A DNA stretch of 42,377 nt. Origin: Desulfobulbaceae bacterium (GTDB taxonomy: Bacteria; Desulfobacterota; Desulfobulbia; Desulfobulbales; Desulfocapsaceae). Position numbers and translations under genes: made by a program. The notes below the pieces were generated by a model. That model was not told the origin of the DNA and made no database searches. It worked only from the letters and a program-made list of their open reading frames with translations. The stretch lies in contig QZLB01000280.1 in the NCBI GenBank assembly GCA_004796425.1, forward strand, positions 1 to 42,377. The letters run 5' to 3'. Positions 1 through 7,749 of the stretch are shown here, in pieces; the first letter of the stretch is position 1; the number at the start of each line of letters is the position of its first letter.

Positions 1-27
1 AATATATGACCTGTTGGTATGGATTGG

Positions 28-1305
28 TCAGAGATTTTTCGGTGCTGCGGAGTTGGATTCAACCTCCTGCTTTGAAAACTTGACCACCAGGGTTGATACT
101 GATAAACCCTGGATAAGAATGGAAAATGCCATTATGCAATAGGTAATAGTCACGATCAAATCACGCTCTGGCCCCTGGGGTAATGACAAGGCAAGGGCAA
201 CCGATATCCCTCCTCTTAAACCTGCCCAGCAGAGAATTCTTATCGCTCCTTTAGGAAAAATGGTGAATCTTCTAGCAAGACCAATAATTGATCCGATACT
301 GATAAAACGTGCAACCAACACCCAAGGAATCATCATGATGCCCACCATAATCATGTCCATTTTGTGACTGATGACCAGGATTTCCAAGCCGATCAAGACA
401 AACAATACTGCATTAAGTATTTCGTCAATGAGTTCCCAAAAGTTGTCGAGACGTTCCCGGGTGAGATCCGACATGCCAAAATACCGCCCATGATTGCCGA
501 TCATCAGTCCGGCGACAACGATGGCCAATGGTGCTGAAACATGAATCGTTTCTGCGAAACGATATCCTCCCATTACCGTTGCCAAAGTGATCAAAACTTC
601 CACATGATAATTGTCAATCTTCTTAATAAGCGTATAAGACAGATATCCTAGGCCAATGCCATAGAGAATCCCGCCTCCCGCCTCGACAACCAACAATTTA
701 ACGACTGAAAAATGATCGGAGCTATGACTGCTCCCGGTGGCTACCGATAAGATGGTTATGAAAACTACCACACCGATTCCGTCGTTAAAGAGCGATTCAC
801 CGGTAATAAGTGTTTTCAGTTTCTTTGGAGCACCAGCTTTTTTTAGAATTCCAAGTACTGCGATGGGATCGGTGGGTGAAATAAGTGCCCCGAAAAGGAG
901 ACAGTAAATAAAAGGAATCTCTATATTCAGCAGTATGAAAAGAGTCCATGACAGTAGACCAACCAAAATGGTAGAAACAAGTACACCAAAAGTTGCCATG
1001 ATACCTATCACTACACCCTGTTCACGTAGATCATCAAGATTTACATGTAAGGCTCCGGCAAAGAGCAGAAAACCCAACATGCCGTGCATCAGTGTGTCGT
1101 AGAAGTCCACTCCGGAAAGCAATCGAACAAGTTGCTCATCGAGGGTGAAAAACTCGACAGACCCCAGAGATATAAGGACAAAGGAAACCACCAGTGAAAG
1201 GGCCATTAACCCAATTGTGCGCGGCAACTTTATATATCGATGGTTTATATAGGAAAAAAGTGCCGCAACCGTAACGAGGATCGCTATGATATCATATATT
1301 CCCAT
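28..1305 (-). CDS. Na+(K+)/H+ antiporter, CPA1/NhaP type
   Basis: A 425-residue polytopic inner-membrane protein with about 12 hydrophobic segments. It carries the CPA1 antiporter signatures: the SPTDPIAVLGIL segment (about residues 142-153) and the GESLFNDGIGVVVF segment, whose Asn-Asp pair is the ion-binding site in NhaP/NHE-type exchangers. It would exchange cytoplasmic Na+ or K+ for protons in pH and salt homeostasis. There is no C-terminal TrkA_C/RCK or cNMP regulatory domain, so this is the short form. The gene follows the small membrane-protein gene at 1627-1340 by 34 bases on the same strand and is probably co-transcribed with it. The start has only a weak ribosome-binding site. Family assignment is firm; ion preference cannot be read from sequence. 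Confidence 0.93.
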   Translation of the reverse strand: MGIYDIIAILVTVAALFSYINHRYIKLPRTIGLMALSLVVSFVLISLGSVEFFTLDEQLVRLLSGVDFYDTLMHGMLGFLLFAGALHVNLDDLREQGVVIGIMATFGVLVSTILVGLLSWTLFILLNIEIPFIYCLLFGALISPTDPIAVLGILKKAGAPKKLKTLITGESLFNDGIGVVVFITILSVATGSSHSSDHFSVVKLLVVEAGGGILYGIGLGYLSYTLIKKIDNYHVEVLITLATVMGGYRFAETIHVSAPLAIVVAGLMIGNHGRYFGMSDLTRERLDNFWELIDEILNAVLFVLIGLEILVISHKMDMIMVGIMMIPWVLVARFISIGSIIGLARRFTIFPKGAIRILCWAGLRGGISVALALSLPQGPERDLIVTITYCIMAFSILIQGLSVSTLVVKFSKQEVESNSAAPKNL

Positions 1306-1339
1306 TTCGTCGAAACGTGTTGCTCAGAAAATCGTAACC

Positions 1340-1627
1340 CTATTGGGGCCAGAGTGAATAACCTTTAAAGATAAAAAGCGCGCACATAAAGACACAAGAC
1401 ACAACCACAGCCGCCTGCTTTGAGAATCTGTTAACCTCAGGAAAATGTTTGTAGCCAAGAAATGCACCAATAGCCGTTACCACCGCACCAAATTCGCAAA
1501 CAAGCAACAACGTCAGGAGTGGGAGCAATGTACTACCCGTTTCGTTGACCTCACTCCCTTTCAAGGCAACCACCATCAGCAATGCACCGAGCCCTGCAGC
1601 AATATAGGAAAAATTGTTTTTGTTCAT
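1340..1627 (-). CDS. small membrane protein of unknown function
   Basis: A 95-residue protein with about three hydrophobic segments (roughly residues 7-23, 33-55 and 72-88) and a short basic loop (GYKHFPEVNRFSK). I do not recognise the family. It sits directly upstream of the CPA1 antiporter on the same strand with a 34-base gap, so it is probably first in a two-gene transcript and may act with the antiporter; that link is inference from position only. A possible AAGGA lies 13 bases before the ATG, which is distant, so the start is not certain. The opposite-strand frame across it has no recognisable protein and is disregarded. Confidence 0.6.
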   Translation of the reverse strand: MNKNNFSYIAAGLGALLMVVALKGSEVNETGSTLLPLLTLLLVCEFGAVVTAIGAFLGYKHFPEVNRFSKQAAVVVSCVFMCALFIFKGYSLWPQ

Positions 1628-1784
1628 AATAACTTCGCAGTCCTTGATAAAATGAGCGAGATGACACTCGTTTCGCTTAAACAGATCTCATGGAGATAAC
1701 CATGATAAAACTATAGCACATTTGATCAATATATTCCTTAAGGTAACGTGATATCAACTCTGACGGCTCAGCGTTTGCCAGATG

Positions 1785-1824
1785 AAAAAAAAAGAGGTTA
1801 TAATCTAAAAAGACCATAACCTCT
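1785..1824 (-). terminator. rho-independent terminator of tRNA-Thr
   Basis: On the minus strand the 9-bp stem AGAGGTTAT / ATAACCTCT (plus coordinates 1816-1824 and 1793-1801) with a 14-base loop is followed immediately by a run of at least eight T. It lies just after the tRNA-Thr CCA end, in the right orientation to end that transcript. Confidence 0.85.
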
Positions 1825-1831
1825 CTATTGA

Positions 1832-1907
1832 TGGAGCCACTGGGCGGAGTTGAACCGCCGACCTACGGGTTACGAATCCGTTGCTCTACCACCTGAGCTA
1901 CAGTGGC
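1832..1907 (-). tRNA. tRNA-Thr, anticodon CGT
   Basis: The minus strand folds into a 76-nt cloverleaf: acceptor GCCACTG/CAGTGGC, D stem GCTC/GAGC, anticodon loop TTCGTAA (anticodon CGT, reading ACG), T stem GGCGG/CCGCC with loop TTCAACT, and an encoded CCA tail. The anticodon stem ACGGA/CCCGT has an A-C mismatch at the pair next to the loop, and the discriminator base is T. It is a single gene with its own promoter (1923-1951) and terminator (1785-1824). Confidence 0.96.
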
Positions 1908-1922
1908 GTGTATTCGTGCGTG

Positions 1923-1951
1923 TTTATAGCAGGTACCAACGCAAAATTCAA
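1923..1951 (-). promoter_or_regulatory. sigma70-type promoter of tRNA-Thr
   Basis: On the minus strand TTGAAT (1951-1946), a 17-base spacer and TATAAA (1928-1923) form a near-consensus -35/-10 pair. The predicted start, near 1916, is about 8 bases before the mature tRNA 5' end. Confidence 0.75.
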
Positions 1952-2033
1952 CTCTCAAAGCAAAACAGCAGAGATGTTATTACACGATAAGGAAAGCAGT
2001 GAAGAGATGACTTTTTTGTAAGAGCCTCTTCCC

Positions 2034-2113
2034 CCCTCAATATTGAGGGATAGGCAGGTTCCGAACCTGATAGTGTTTGTTGAGCTGTGGGAAAACTTAT
2101 ATTGACTCAACAA
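2034..2113. promoter_or_regulatory. three consecutive inverted repeats upstream of the cytochrome gene
   Basis: The 1908-2249 spacer holds the tRNA promoter and then three inverted repeats in 80 bases. They are a perfect 16-bp palindrome CCCTCAATATTGAGGG (2034-2049), CAGGTTC-C-GAACCTG (2055-2069), and TTGTTGAG/CTCAACAA (2077-2084 and 2106-2113). The first two have no real loop, which suits dimeric protein binding better than an RNA hairpin. No T-run follows, so a terminator is unlikely. The binding protein is unknown. Confidence 0.5.
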
Positions 2114-2201
2114 TCTCTGCCCCGCATATCCAACTCATATTCAGAACACATGTTAAGGCGGTTTAATCATGCCAAGCTATTGGTACTGAACGTAAATAAT
2201 A

Positions 2202-2230
2202 TTGAGACTATACTGATTGCATATTGTATA
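2202..2230 (+). promoter_or_regulatory. possible promoter of the cytochrome gene
   Basis: TTGAGA (2202-2207), 17 bases, then TGTATA (2225-2230). The pair overlaps a further inverted repeat ACTATAC/GTATAGT (2207-2213, 2226-2232) that could be an operator. If correct, transcription starts near 2237, which favours the cytochrome start at 2280 over 2250. Confidence 0.35.
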
Positions 2231-2249
2231 GTTTGTCAGCATTTGATGA

Positions 2250-3782
2250 TTGCCAATGATCATTACCAACTTCAATTCAATGTTAGCTATTTTGCGCCCT
2301 GTCCATATCTCCAGCCTTCTCTACTTTTTCTTTCTAGCTTTGTGTCTATGTTTCGTTGGTTGTGAGCAGCTGGAAGAGCCACAAAAGAACACCCACATTA
2401 CGACAGCTGGAGCCGGTTGCAACAGTTGCCATGAAAAGGATAATGATCCAAATCACGATTTTGGTTGTCAGGTCTGTCACGGAGGAAACGTCGCCGGGCA
2501 ATCTGCAGAAGCATCACATCAAGGCATGATCGCATCACCAACTCATCCAGACCATGCACCGCTTAAATGCGGAGGCTGTCATGCAGACATGATTGGTACC
2601 GCCTCCCAATCCAGTCACTATCGAATGCCCAGCCATCTCGCCATGGTTTTTCACTCCTTTGCTGGTCGCGAAATACCCATTCCTGATATTACGGCACTTA
2701 AAGCCTTTGACACTCCTGAGACTGAACTTCAACTGGTAGAAGATCTCTTGGTGCGAAGATGCCTGCGATGTCATGTCTACACTGCTGGTGATTCCTTTCC
2801 AGCCACCCGCAGGGCTCTTGGATGCGGAGCATGCCACCTGGAATATAAAGATCAGCAGTTGGTCAGCCACGTGTTTATCCAACCCTCTGATCAACAATGT
2901 CTTTCCTGTCATTATGGAAATCATGTTGGAGCCGATTACTACGGAAGGTTCGAGCAAGATTTCAACGAGGAGTATCGTACCCCCTACACCACCACTGCAG
3001 ATTATTTCAGGCCATACGGGGTGGAATATCACCAGTTGGCAACTGACATTCATCACACAGCTGGTCTGGTCTGTATAGATTGCCATCAAAAGAATGAATT
3101 AATGGGAACTGATCAGATCAGCCTGACTTGTGAGAACTGCCATGATCAAAAGGCTTTACAAGAATCAACCGCTGCTGATATTTCATTTCAGAATGGTGAG
3201 TTCCTGTTTCATTCTCGATCCACTGGTAAAACTCACCGACTTCCTCTTATGCAAAACCCTGCTCATGTCCGTTATGCCGATACAGTTGGGTGCCATGTTT
3301 GTCATGCGCAGTGGATTTTTAATGATAGAGAAACCCATCTGCTCAGAGTTGATCATGAAGAACTAGAGCCCTGGGAGAAACTTACCCTGGATGGAAGTTC
3401 TGAAGTCCATCATATTCTGCAAAGTTATATTGCGTACGAACATGATACCATTGAACCTTCGATGTCCCATAAAGTCACCGGTCGTCAGCATGTTGGTCTG
3501 TGGATTAAAGGTTTTGTGGAGCGAAGATGGGAACGGTTTATCTATATCAGGGACGAACATGAAAAGGTACAGATAGGGAGAACATTACTGGATTTACATC
3601 TTTCTTATATAGACGAGAATGAAATGGTTATATTTGATACCATAGTGCCACAATCTGATGCGAGAGTGGTGACACCATACAGTCCTCACACCATTGGCAA
3701 GGCAGGAATATTTTACCACGCTAGAATAGAAGCTGCGCTTCGGTTACTATCTTCTACCCTTCAGCCAAGATATAGAGAATAG
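2250..3782 (+). CDS. nine-haem c-type cytochrome, putative lipoprotein
   Basis: The protein has nine CxxCH motifs between about residues 57 and 352 (CNSCH, CQVCH, CGGCH, CLRCH, CGACH, CLSCH, CIDCH, CENCH, CHVCH). An N-terminal hydrophobic segment ends in a lipobox-like FVGC, so it should be exported, lipid-anchored and loaded with c-haem outside the cytoplasm for electron transfer. The last 158 residues have no haem motif and are rich in aromatic and charged residues; I recognise no domain there. It does not match NrfA, Hmc, tetrahaem c3 or OmcS-type patterns that I can identify. The ATG at 2280 gives a neater signal peptide than the one at 2250; neither has a clear ribosome-binding site. The rlpA-like gene starts 4 bases after its stop, indicating co-transcription. 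Confidence 0.85.
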   Translation: MPMIITNFNSMLAILRPVHISSLLYFFFLALCLCFVGCEQLEEPQKNTHITTAGAGCNSCHEKDNDPNHDFGCQVCHGGNVAGQSAEASHQGMIASPTHPDHAPLKCGGCHADMIGTASQSSHYRMPSHLAMVFHSFAGREIPIPDITALKAFDTPETELQLVEDLLVRRCLRCHVYTAGDSFPATRRALGCGACHLEYKDQQLVSHVFIQPSDQQCLSCHYGNHVGADYYGRFEQDFNEEYRTPYTTTADYFRPYGVEYHQLATDIHHTAGLVCIDCHQKNELMGTDQISLTCENCHDQKALQESTAADISFQNGEFLFHSRSTGKTHRLPLMQNPAHVRYADTVGCHVCHAQWIFNDRETHLLRVDHEELEPWEKLTLDGSSEVHHILQSYIAYEHDTIEPSMSHKVTGRQHVGLWIKGFVERRWERFIYIRDEHEKVQIGRTLLDLHLSYIDENEMVIFDTIVPQSDARVVTPYSPHTIGKAGIFYHARIEAALRLLSSTLQPRYRE

Positions 3783-3786
3783 TATA

Positions 3787-4587
3787 ATGGGCCAAATGAA
3801 TCGACGAGTAATTTTCATTATCCAGAACAGCCATGGTACCCTGCGTGCACCATACCAGTGTGCAGCTCTCTGTGGGTCGCTCCTGTTGACTCTGTCATTC
3901 CTCCTGTTGCTATCTTCGTGCGGTCCTGCCTCATCTAAAACATATTCACACCCGACTCAGCGGCCTTATGTAATTAACAATCAAGTGTACTATCCCATCC
4001 CCTCGGCCTATGGTTTCACCCAGAAGGGCGTCGCCTCCTGGTACGGTCGTGACTTTCATGGGCGTTCCACATCAAATGGCGAAACGTATAACATGTACGA
4101 AATGACCGGTGCCCATAAAACCTTGCCGATGAATACCGTCTTGCTGGTCACCAATTTAGAAAATAATCGAGAGGTTGTGATACGAGTTAATGACCGTGGT
4201 CCGTTTGTGCGGGGGAGAATAATAGATCTGAGTTATACCGCCGCCAAAAAACTTGGCATTGTCAGGGCAGGAACGGCCCGTGTACGTATTACCGCCCTTG
4301 GAGATGCGCGAAAAGATCAAGCCCAGATTAAAAAGCTGGCTAAAAGTTTTTATACCGGCGAATTCTATGTGCAGATTGGTTCATTTACAAAACCGGCAAA
4401 TGCAACCAGGCTCAGAAACCGTTTCATTGAGGCTGGACATCAAACGATTATCAGGAAATACAAGATCAACGACGTTTTATACCATCGGGTGCATGTCTAT
4501 GTCGGCAAAACCCTTTCCGGGGCGCAGCAGGCAAGGAATATCCTCGAACAGCGTGGTTATAAAAACGCTTTTGTGATCGCAAAATAA
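3787..4587 (+). CDS. rlpA: RlpA-like septal lipoprotein with SPOR domain
   Basis: A 266-residue protein: hydrophobic leader ending in a lipobox (LLSSC, Cys45), a double-psi beta-barrel (about residues 78-170) with GVASWYG and the catalytic-type RVNDRGPF, and a C-terminal SPOR domain (about 190-266, starting FYVQIGSF). RlpA proteins are outer-membrane lipoproteins. In some species they are lytic transglycosylases acting on peptide-stripped glycan at the division site, with SPOR binding denuded peptidoglycan. All main family features are present at normal length. It follows the cytochrome gene by 4 bases and converges with trpF, leaving 28 bases with no obvious terminator. An internal Met4 is an alternative start. 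Confidence 0.9.
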   Translation: MGQMNRRVIFIIQNSHGTLRAPYQCAALCGSLLLTLSFLLLLSSCGPASSKTYSHPTQRPYVINNQVYYPIPSAYGFTQKGVASWYGRDFHGRSTSNGETYNMYEMTGAHKTLPMNTVLLVTNLENNREVVIRVNDRGPFVRGRIIDLSYTAAKKLGIVRAGTARVRITALGDARKDQAQIKKLAKSFYTGEFYVQIGSFTKPANATRLRNRFIEAGHQTIIRKYKINDVLYHRVHVYVGKTLSGAQQARNILEQRGYKNAFVIAK

Positions 4588-4615
4588 CGGCGACTCGCTG
4601 GTAACTTCCGTTTGA

Positions 4616-5278
4616 TCAGTTGTTCTTTTCCTGATCAGCTCGCCGCACTTCCTGAAGAAGTGTTGTAAGCTTTTTGTGGTCCTTGATACCAGGCGCTACT
4701 TCGATTCCTGAATTCACATCAACAGCGTATGGGGCAACGCTTTGAATGGCCTCCCGGACATTTTCTGCGGACAATCCGCCGGCAAGAATCAATGGCCTGT
4801 CGAGTTTGAGTCTGGCAATTAAATCCCAATCAAAGGTTTCCCCCGTACCACCATCTTGGCCCTTCACATAGGTATCCAGCAATACACTGTCTACAACGGG
4901 ACTATACGCACTAAAATCTATTGGGGGAGCTTCCACACCCACGCGAAAGGCCTTACAGATTGAAAAAATCTGGTTTGCCCTTCTTATCTCCATACATTTC
5001 TGCGGATTCTCATTACCATGTAATTGCACCTGATTGAGTCCGCAATAAGTGATGGTCTCAATGATATCTTTTGGTCTGCTGTCGACAAATACGCCAACCT
5101 TCGTGACGAATGGTGGGAGGATATCAATGATGGAGGCGGCATCATCGGGACTGATATAGCGGGGACTTTTCTTCACAAATATGAAGCCCAGGGCATCTAC
5201 CCCCGCTTCGACGGCAGCCATCGCATCTCGGGCACTGGTCGTGCCGCACATTTTAACACGAGTCCGCAACATATCCAT
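4616..5278 (-). CDS. trpF: phosphoribosylanthranilate isomerase
   Basis: A TIM-barrel enzyme of about 218-220 residues that converts N-(5-phosphoribosyl)anthranilate to CdRP in tryptophan synthesis. Visible signatures are RVKMCGTT near the N-terminus (catalytic Cys), VGVFVD, VQLHG, LLDT and the C-terminal LAGGLSAENV and VDVNSGIE phosphate-binding segments. It is the last gene of the trp operon, 3 bases after trpC. The AGGA overlapping the trpC stop is spaced correctly for the ATG at 5272 (third Met) and too close to 5278, so translation probably starts at 5272. No trpB or trpA follows; the next gene is convergent. Confidence 0.95.
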   Translation of the reverse strand: MDMLRTRVKMCGTTSARDAMAAVEAGVDALGFIFVKKSPRYISPDDAASIIDILPPFVTKVGVFVDSRPKDIIETITYCGLNQVQLHGNENPQKCMEIRRANQIFSICKAFRVGVEAPPIDFSAYSPVVDSVLLDTYVKGQDGGTGETFDWDLIARLKLDRPLILAGGLSAENVREAIQSVAPYAVDVNSGIEVAPGIKDHKKLTTLLQEVRRADQEKNN

Positions 5279-5281
5279 TTC

Positions 5282-6067
5282 CTAAAAATGCTTCACTTCC
5301 CGCAATTGTCTTAAAAAATCACTGTCAGCTCCTGCGCGCATCAGTGACTCACCAATGAGTGCTGCAGCTATGCCATGATCTCGAAGCATCTGTATCTCAT
5401 CTGCGGTTTTTATACCAGATTCGGCAACGACAGGAGTACCGGGAGGCATGAGTTTGTTGAGCCTGAAGGTCGTTTGCAGGTCGACACTGAAGTCATTCAA
5501 GTTTCGATTGTTCACGCCTATTAGCTGAGCATCGGCTGCCAGTGCTTTCTCCAACTCAGCTTCGTCATGGACCTCGACGAGACTATCGACATTTGCCTCG
5601 GATGCCTGTTGGGCGAAATCCCGGATCTGATAACTATCAAGAATCGCTGCAATCAACAAAATGGCATCAGCACCATGCACGCATGCCTCTTCTACCTGTA
5701 TTTCATGGATAATGAAATCCTTTCGTATAACCGGCAATTCGACCGTTTCTCTCGCCTGCATCATATAGAGAAGATCACCCTGGAAAAAGTCACGGTCGGT
5801 CAGGACGGAAAGAGCCTGAGCTCCATTTCTCTGATAATTTTCGGCAATCTGTGGAGGATCAAAATCTTTACAAATCACACCTTTTGACGGAGATGCCTTT
5901 TTAATTTCGGCAATGACAGCAACATCCGGATAATCAACCAGCGCACTTTTAAATCCTCTGGGGCGATCTATTTCATGATCACTCATCTGTTCAGGAAGGT
6001 GAATTCCCCTGTTAAGCAATTCACTGACTTCCTCTTTTTTCCTCTCAACTATTTTATCTAAAATCAT
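5282..6067 (-). CDS. trpC: indole-3-glycerol phosphate synthase
   Basis: A 261-residue TIM-barrel enzyme that closes CdRP to indole-3-glycerol phosphate. Recognisable motifs are VIAEIKKASPSKG (catalytic Lys), DPPQIAENYQRNGAQALSVLTD, FQGD, VIRKDFII (catalytic Lys), VGVNNRNL (read as LIGVNNRNLNDF), VAESGI and ALIGESLMR. The length is typical of the monofunctional enzyme, with trpF as a separate gene downstream. It follows trpD by 6 bases in the trpEGDCF transcript. Confidence 0.96.
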   Translation of the reverse strand: MILDKIVERKKEEVSELLNRGIHLPEQMSDHEIDRPRGFKSALVDYPDVAVIAEIKKASPSKGVICKDFDPPQIAENYQRNGAQALSVLTDRDFFQGDLLYMMQARETVELPVIRKDFIIHEIQVEEACVHGADAILLIAAILDSYQIRDFAQQASEANVDSLVEVHDEAELEKALAADAQLIGVNNRNLNDFSVDLQTTFRLNKLMPPGTPVVAESGIKTADEIQMLRDHGIAAALIGESLMRAGADSDFLRQLREVKHF

Positions 6068-6073
6068 AATCTC

Positions 6074-7114
6074 TTATGACCCTATTACGGTGCTAAAATT
6101 GATGAGCTCGGTCAGTTTTTCCATAGCCGCACCCGAGTCAATACAGTCCTGAGCCATGGTAACCCCAGATACCATATCAGTTACTTTTTCCGCCACTAAC
6201 AATGCAGCGGCACTATTGAGTAACACCATGTCTTTTCGTGCTCCCTCTTCCCCTGAAAGCACACTCTTGAAAATCTCGGCAGCCTCCATGGCATTGCTGC
6301 CCCCGGATAGTTCTGTCAATTCGTAACGACCTAAGCCAACCTCTTCTGGAGTTAGGGAATATGAGCTTATCTGACCATCACACAATTCAGAAATGGAGGT
6401 TTCTCCGGTGACCGTTAATTCATCGAGGTTACCTTCTCCATGAACTACCAGTGCCCGTCTCGAGCCAAGTTTGGCTAACACTTCGGCCAGTGGACGCGTG
6501 AGATCTTTTGAGAAAACCCCAAGTACCTGGGCATTTGCCCCGGCGGGATTGGTCAACGGACCGAGGATGTTGAATATGGTTCGAATCCCTAATTCCTTTC
6601 TCGGGCCAATCGCATGTTTCATGGCACCATGAAGTGCTGGTGCAAAAAGGAACCCGATACCGATCTTTTTGATGCATTCCCCAACCTGCTCGGCAGACAG
6701 CGCTAAATTTACCCCAAGCGCTTCAAGTACATCTGCAGAACCACACGTGCTGGAAACAGACCGATTGCCATGTTTAGCAACAACAACGCCGCAGCCGGCA
6801 GCAACAAATGAAGTTGCTGTTGAAACATTAAACGTGTTTGAGCCATCACCGCCGGTGCCGCAGGTATCAACCACGATTCCTCCAGATTCAGTATCGATTC
6901 CAGTCTCTATGGCGGTAACCTTTTCTCGCATTACTCTCACCGCGCCGGTAACTTCTTCGACTGTTTCCCCCTTCATTCTCAAACCGGTGAGAAATGAACC
7001 GATCTGGGCGGGTGTACATTCACCCGACATGATCTCATTCATTACCTCATACATCTGCTGTTCCTGGAGGTTATCTTTGTCAATTATTGCAGCAATTGCC
7101 TGTCTTATATTCAT
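6074..7114 (-). CDS. trpD: anthranilate phosphoribosyltransferase
   Basis: A 346-residue enzyme that joins anthranilate to PRPP. The family hallmarks are present: VDTCGTGGDGSNTFNVST (PRPP loop, about residues 86-103), AKHGNRSVSSTCGSADVLEALG (anthranilate site) and the LGPLTNPAG segment. Length and motif order are normal, with no fusion to TrpG; the amidotransferase is the separate gene just upstream, 14 bases away. It is part of the trpEGDCF operon. Confidence 0.96.
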   Translation of the reverse strand: MNIRQAIAAIIDKDNLQEQQMYEVMNEIMSGECTPAQIGSFLTGLRMKGETVEEVTGAVRVMREKVTAIETGIDTESGGIVVDTCGTGGDGSNTFNVSTATSFVAAGCGVVVAKHGNRSVSSTCGSADVLEALGVNLALSAEQVGECIKKIGIGFLFAPALHGAMKHAIGPRKELGIRTIFNILGPLTNPAGANAQVLGVFSKDLTRPLAEVLAKLGSRRALVVHGEGNLDELTVTGETSISELCDGQISSYSLTPEEVGLGRYELTELSGGSNAMEAAEIFKSVLSGEEGARKDMVLLNSAAALLVAEKVTDMVSGVTMAQDCIDSGAAMEKLTELINFSTVIGS

Positions 7115-7128
7115 CGGGACCTCTTTGG

Positions 7129-7746
7129 CTATGATTCTGACTCCAGGCCAAGCATGGAGAGGTAAGTAGGTGACATAAAATTCCGCAAGAGTTGTTTTCC
7201 AGCCGGTGTCATAATCGATTCTGGATGAAACTGGACTCCTTCTACGGGTAAACTCTGATGTCTCAGTCCCATCAATTCACCCTGATCGGTGCGGGCTGTA
7301 ACGATCAGAGATTCTGGCAAATTGGATTCCTCAACAACCAGGGAATGATATCTCATTCCTTCAAAAGGATTTTCGATCCCGGTAAAAACTCCTTGTCCGT
7401 CATGGCTGATAGGACTTGTCTTACCATGCATGATCCGTCCCGCTCGGACAACTTCACCACCAAATGCCTCGCCGATTGACTGATGCCCGAGACAAACTCC
7501 AAGGATCGGTATTTGTCCTGCCAATGTCCTGATAACATCAACGCTGATACCTGCCTCCGCAGGAGTACACGGTCCGGGTGAAATCAGAATTCGTCGCGGG
7601 TTCATTGCTGACAGTTGCTCAATTGATATTTTGTCGTTCCGGTAGACCTGCATCTCCTCGTCGATACCATCTTCTGTGAAATTATCGGCGATGGTCTGGA
7701 CAATATTATAGGTAAAGGAATCGTAATTATCGATGATCACAATCAT
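7129..7746 (-). CDS. trpG: anthranilate synthase, glutamine amidotransferase subunit
   Basis: A 205-residue class I glutamine amidotransferase that supplies ammonia to TrpE. It starts with the typical IDNYDSFTYN and has the oxyanion segment SPGPCTPAEAG, the nucleophile motif GVCLGHQ and the catalytic VQFHPES. The same family includes PabA, but the position 3 bases after trpE and ahead of trpD makes the tryptophan role the natural one; a shared role in folate synthesis remains possible. Confidence 0.94.
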   Translation of the reverse strand: MIVIIDNYDSFTYNIVQTIADNFTEDGIDEEMQVYRNDKISIEQLSAMNPRRILISPGPCTPAEAGISVDVIRTLAGQIPILGVCLGHQSIGEAFGGEVVRAGRIMHGKTSPISHDGQGVFTGIENPFEGMRYHSLVVEESNLPESLIVTARTDQGELMGLRHQSLPVEGVQFHPESIMTPAGKQLLRNFMSPTYLSMLGLESES

Positions 7747-7749
7747 ATT

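Noticed and set aside
1445-1699. 84-residue plus-strand frame antisense to the small membrane-protein gene
   Set aside because: No domain, no ribosome-binding site, and Cys/His/Gln-rich composition typical of an antisense shadow.
2087-2365. 92-residue plus-strand frame upstream of and overlapping the cytochrome
   Set aside because: It lies across the palindromes and candidate promoter, has no recognisable domain and overlaps the cytochrome start out of frame.
6669-7169. 166-residue plus-strand frame antisense to trpD
   Set aside because: Pro/Ser/Thr-rich composition and exact antisense position over a well-conserved enzyme mark it as a shadow.
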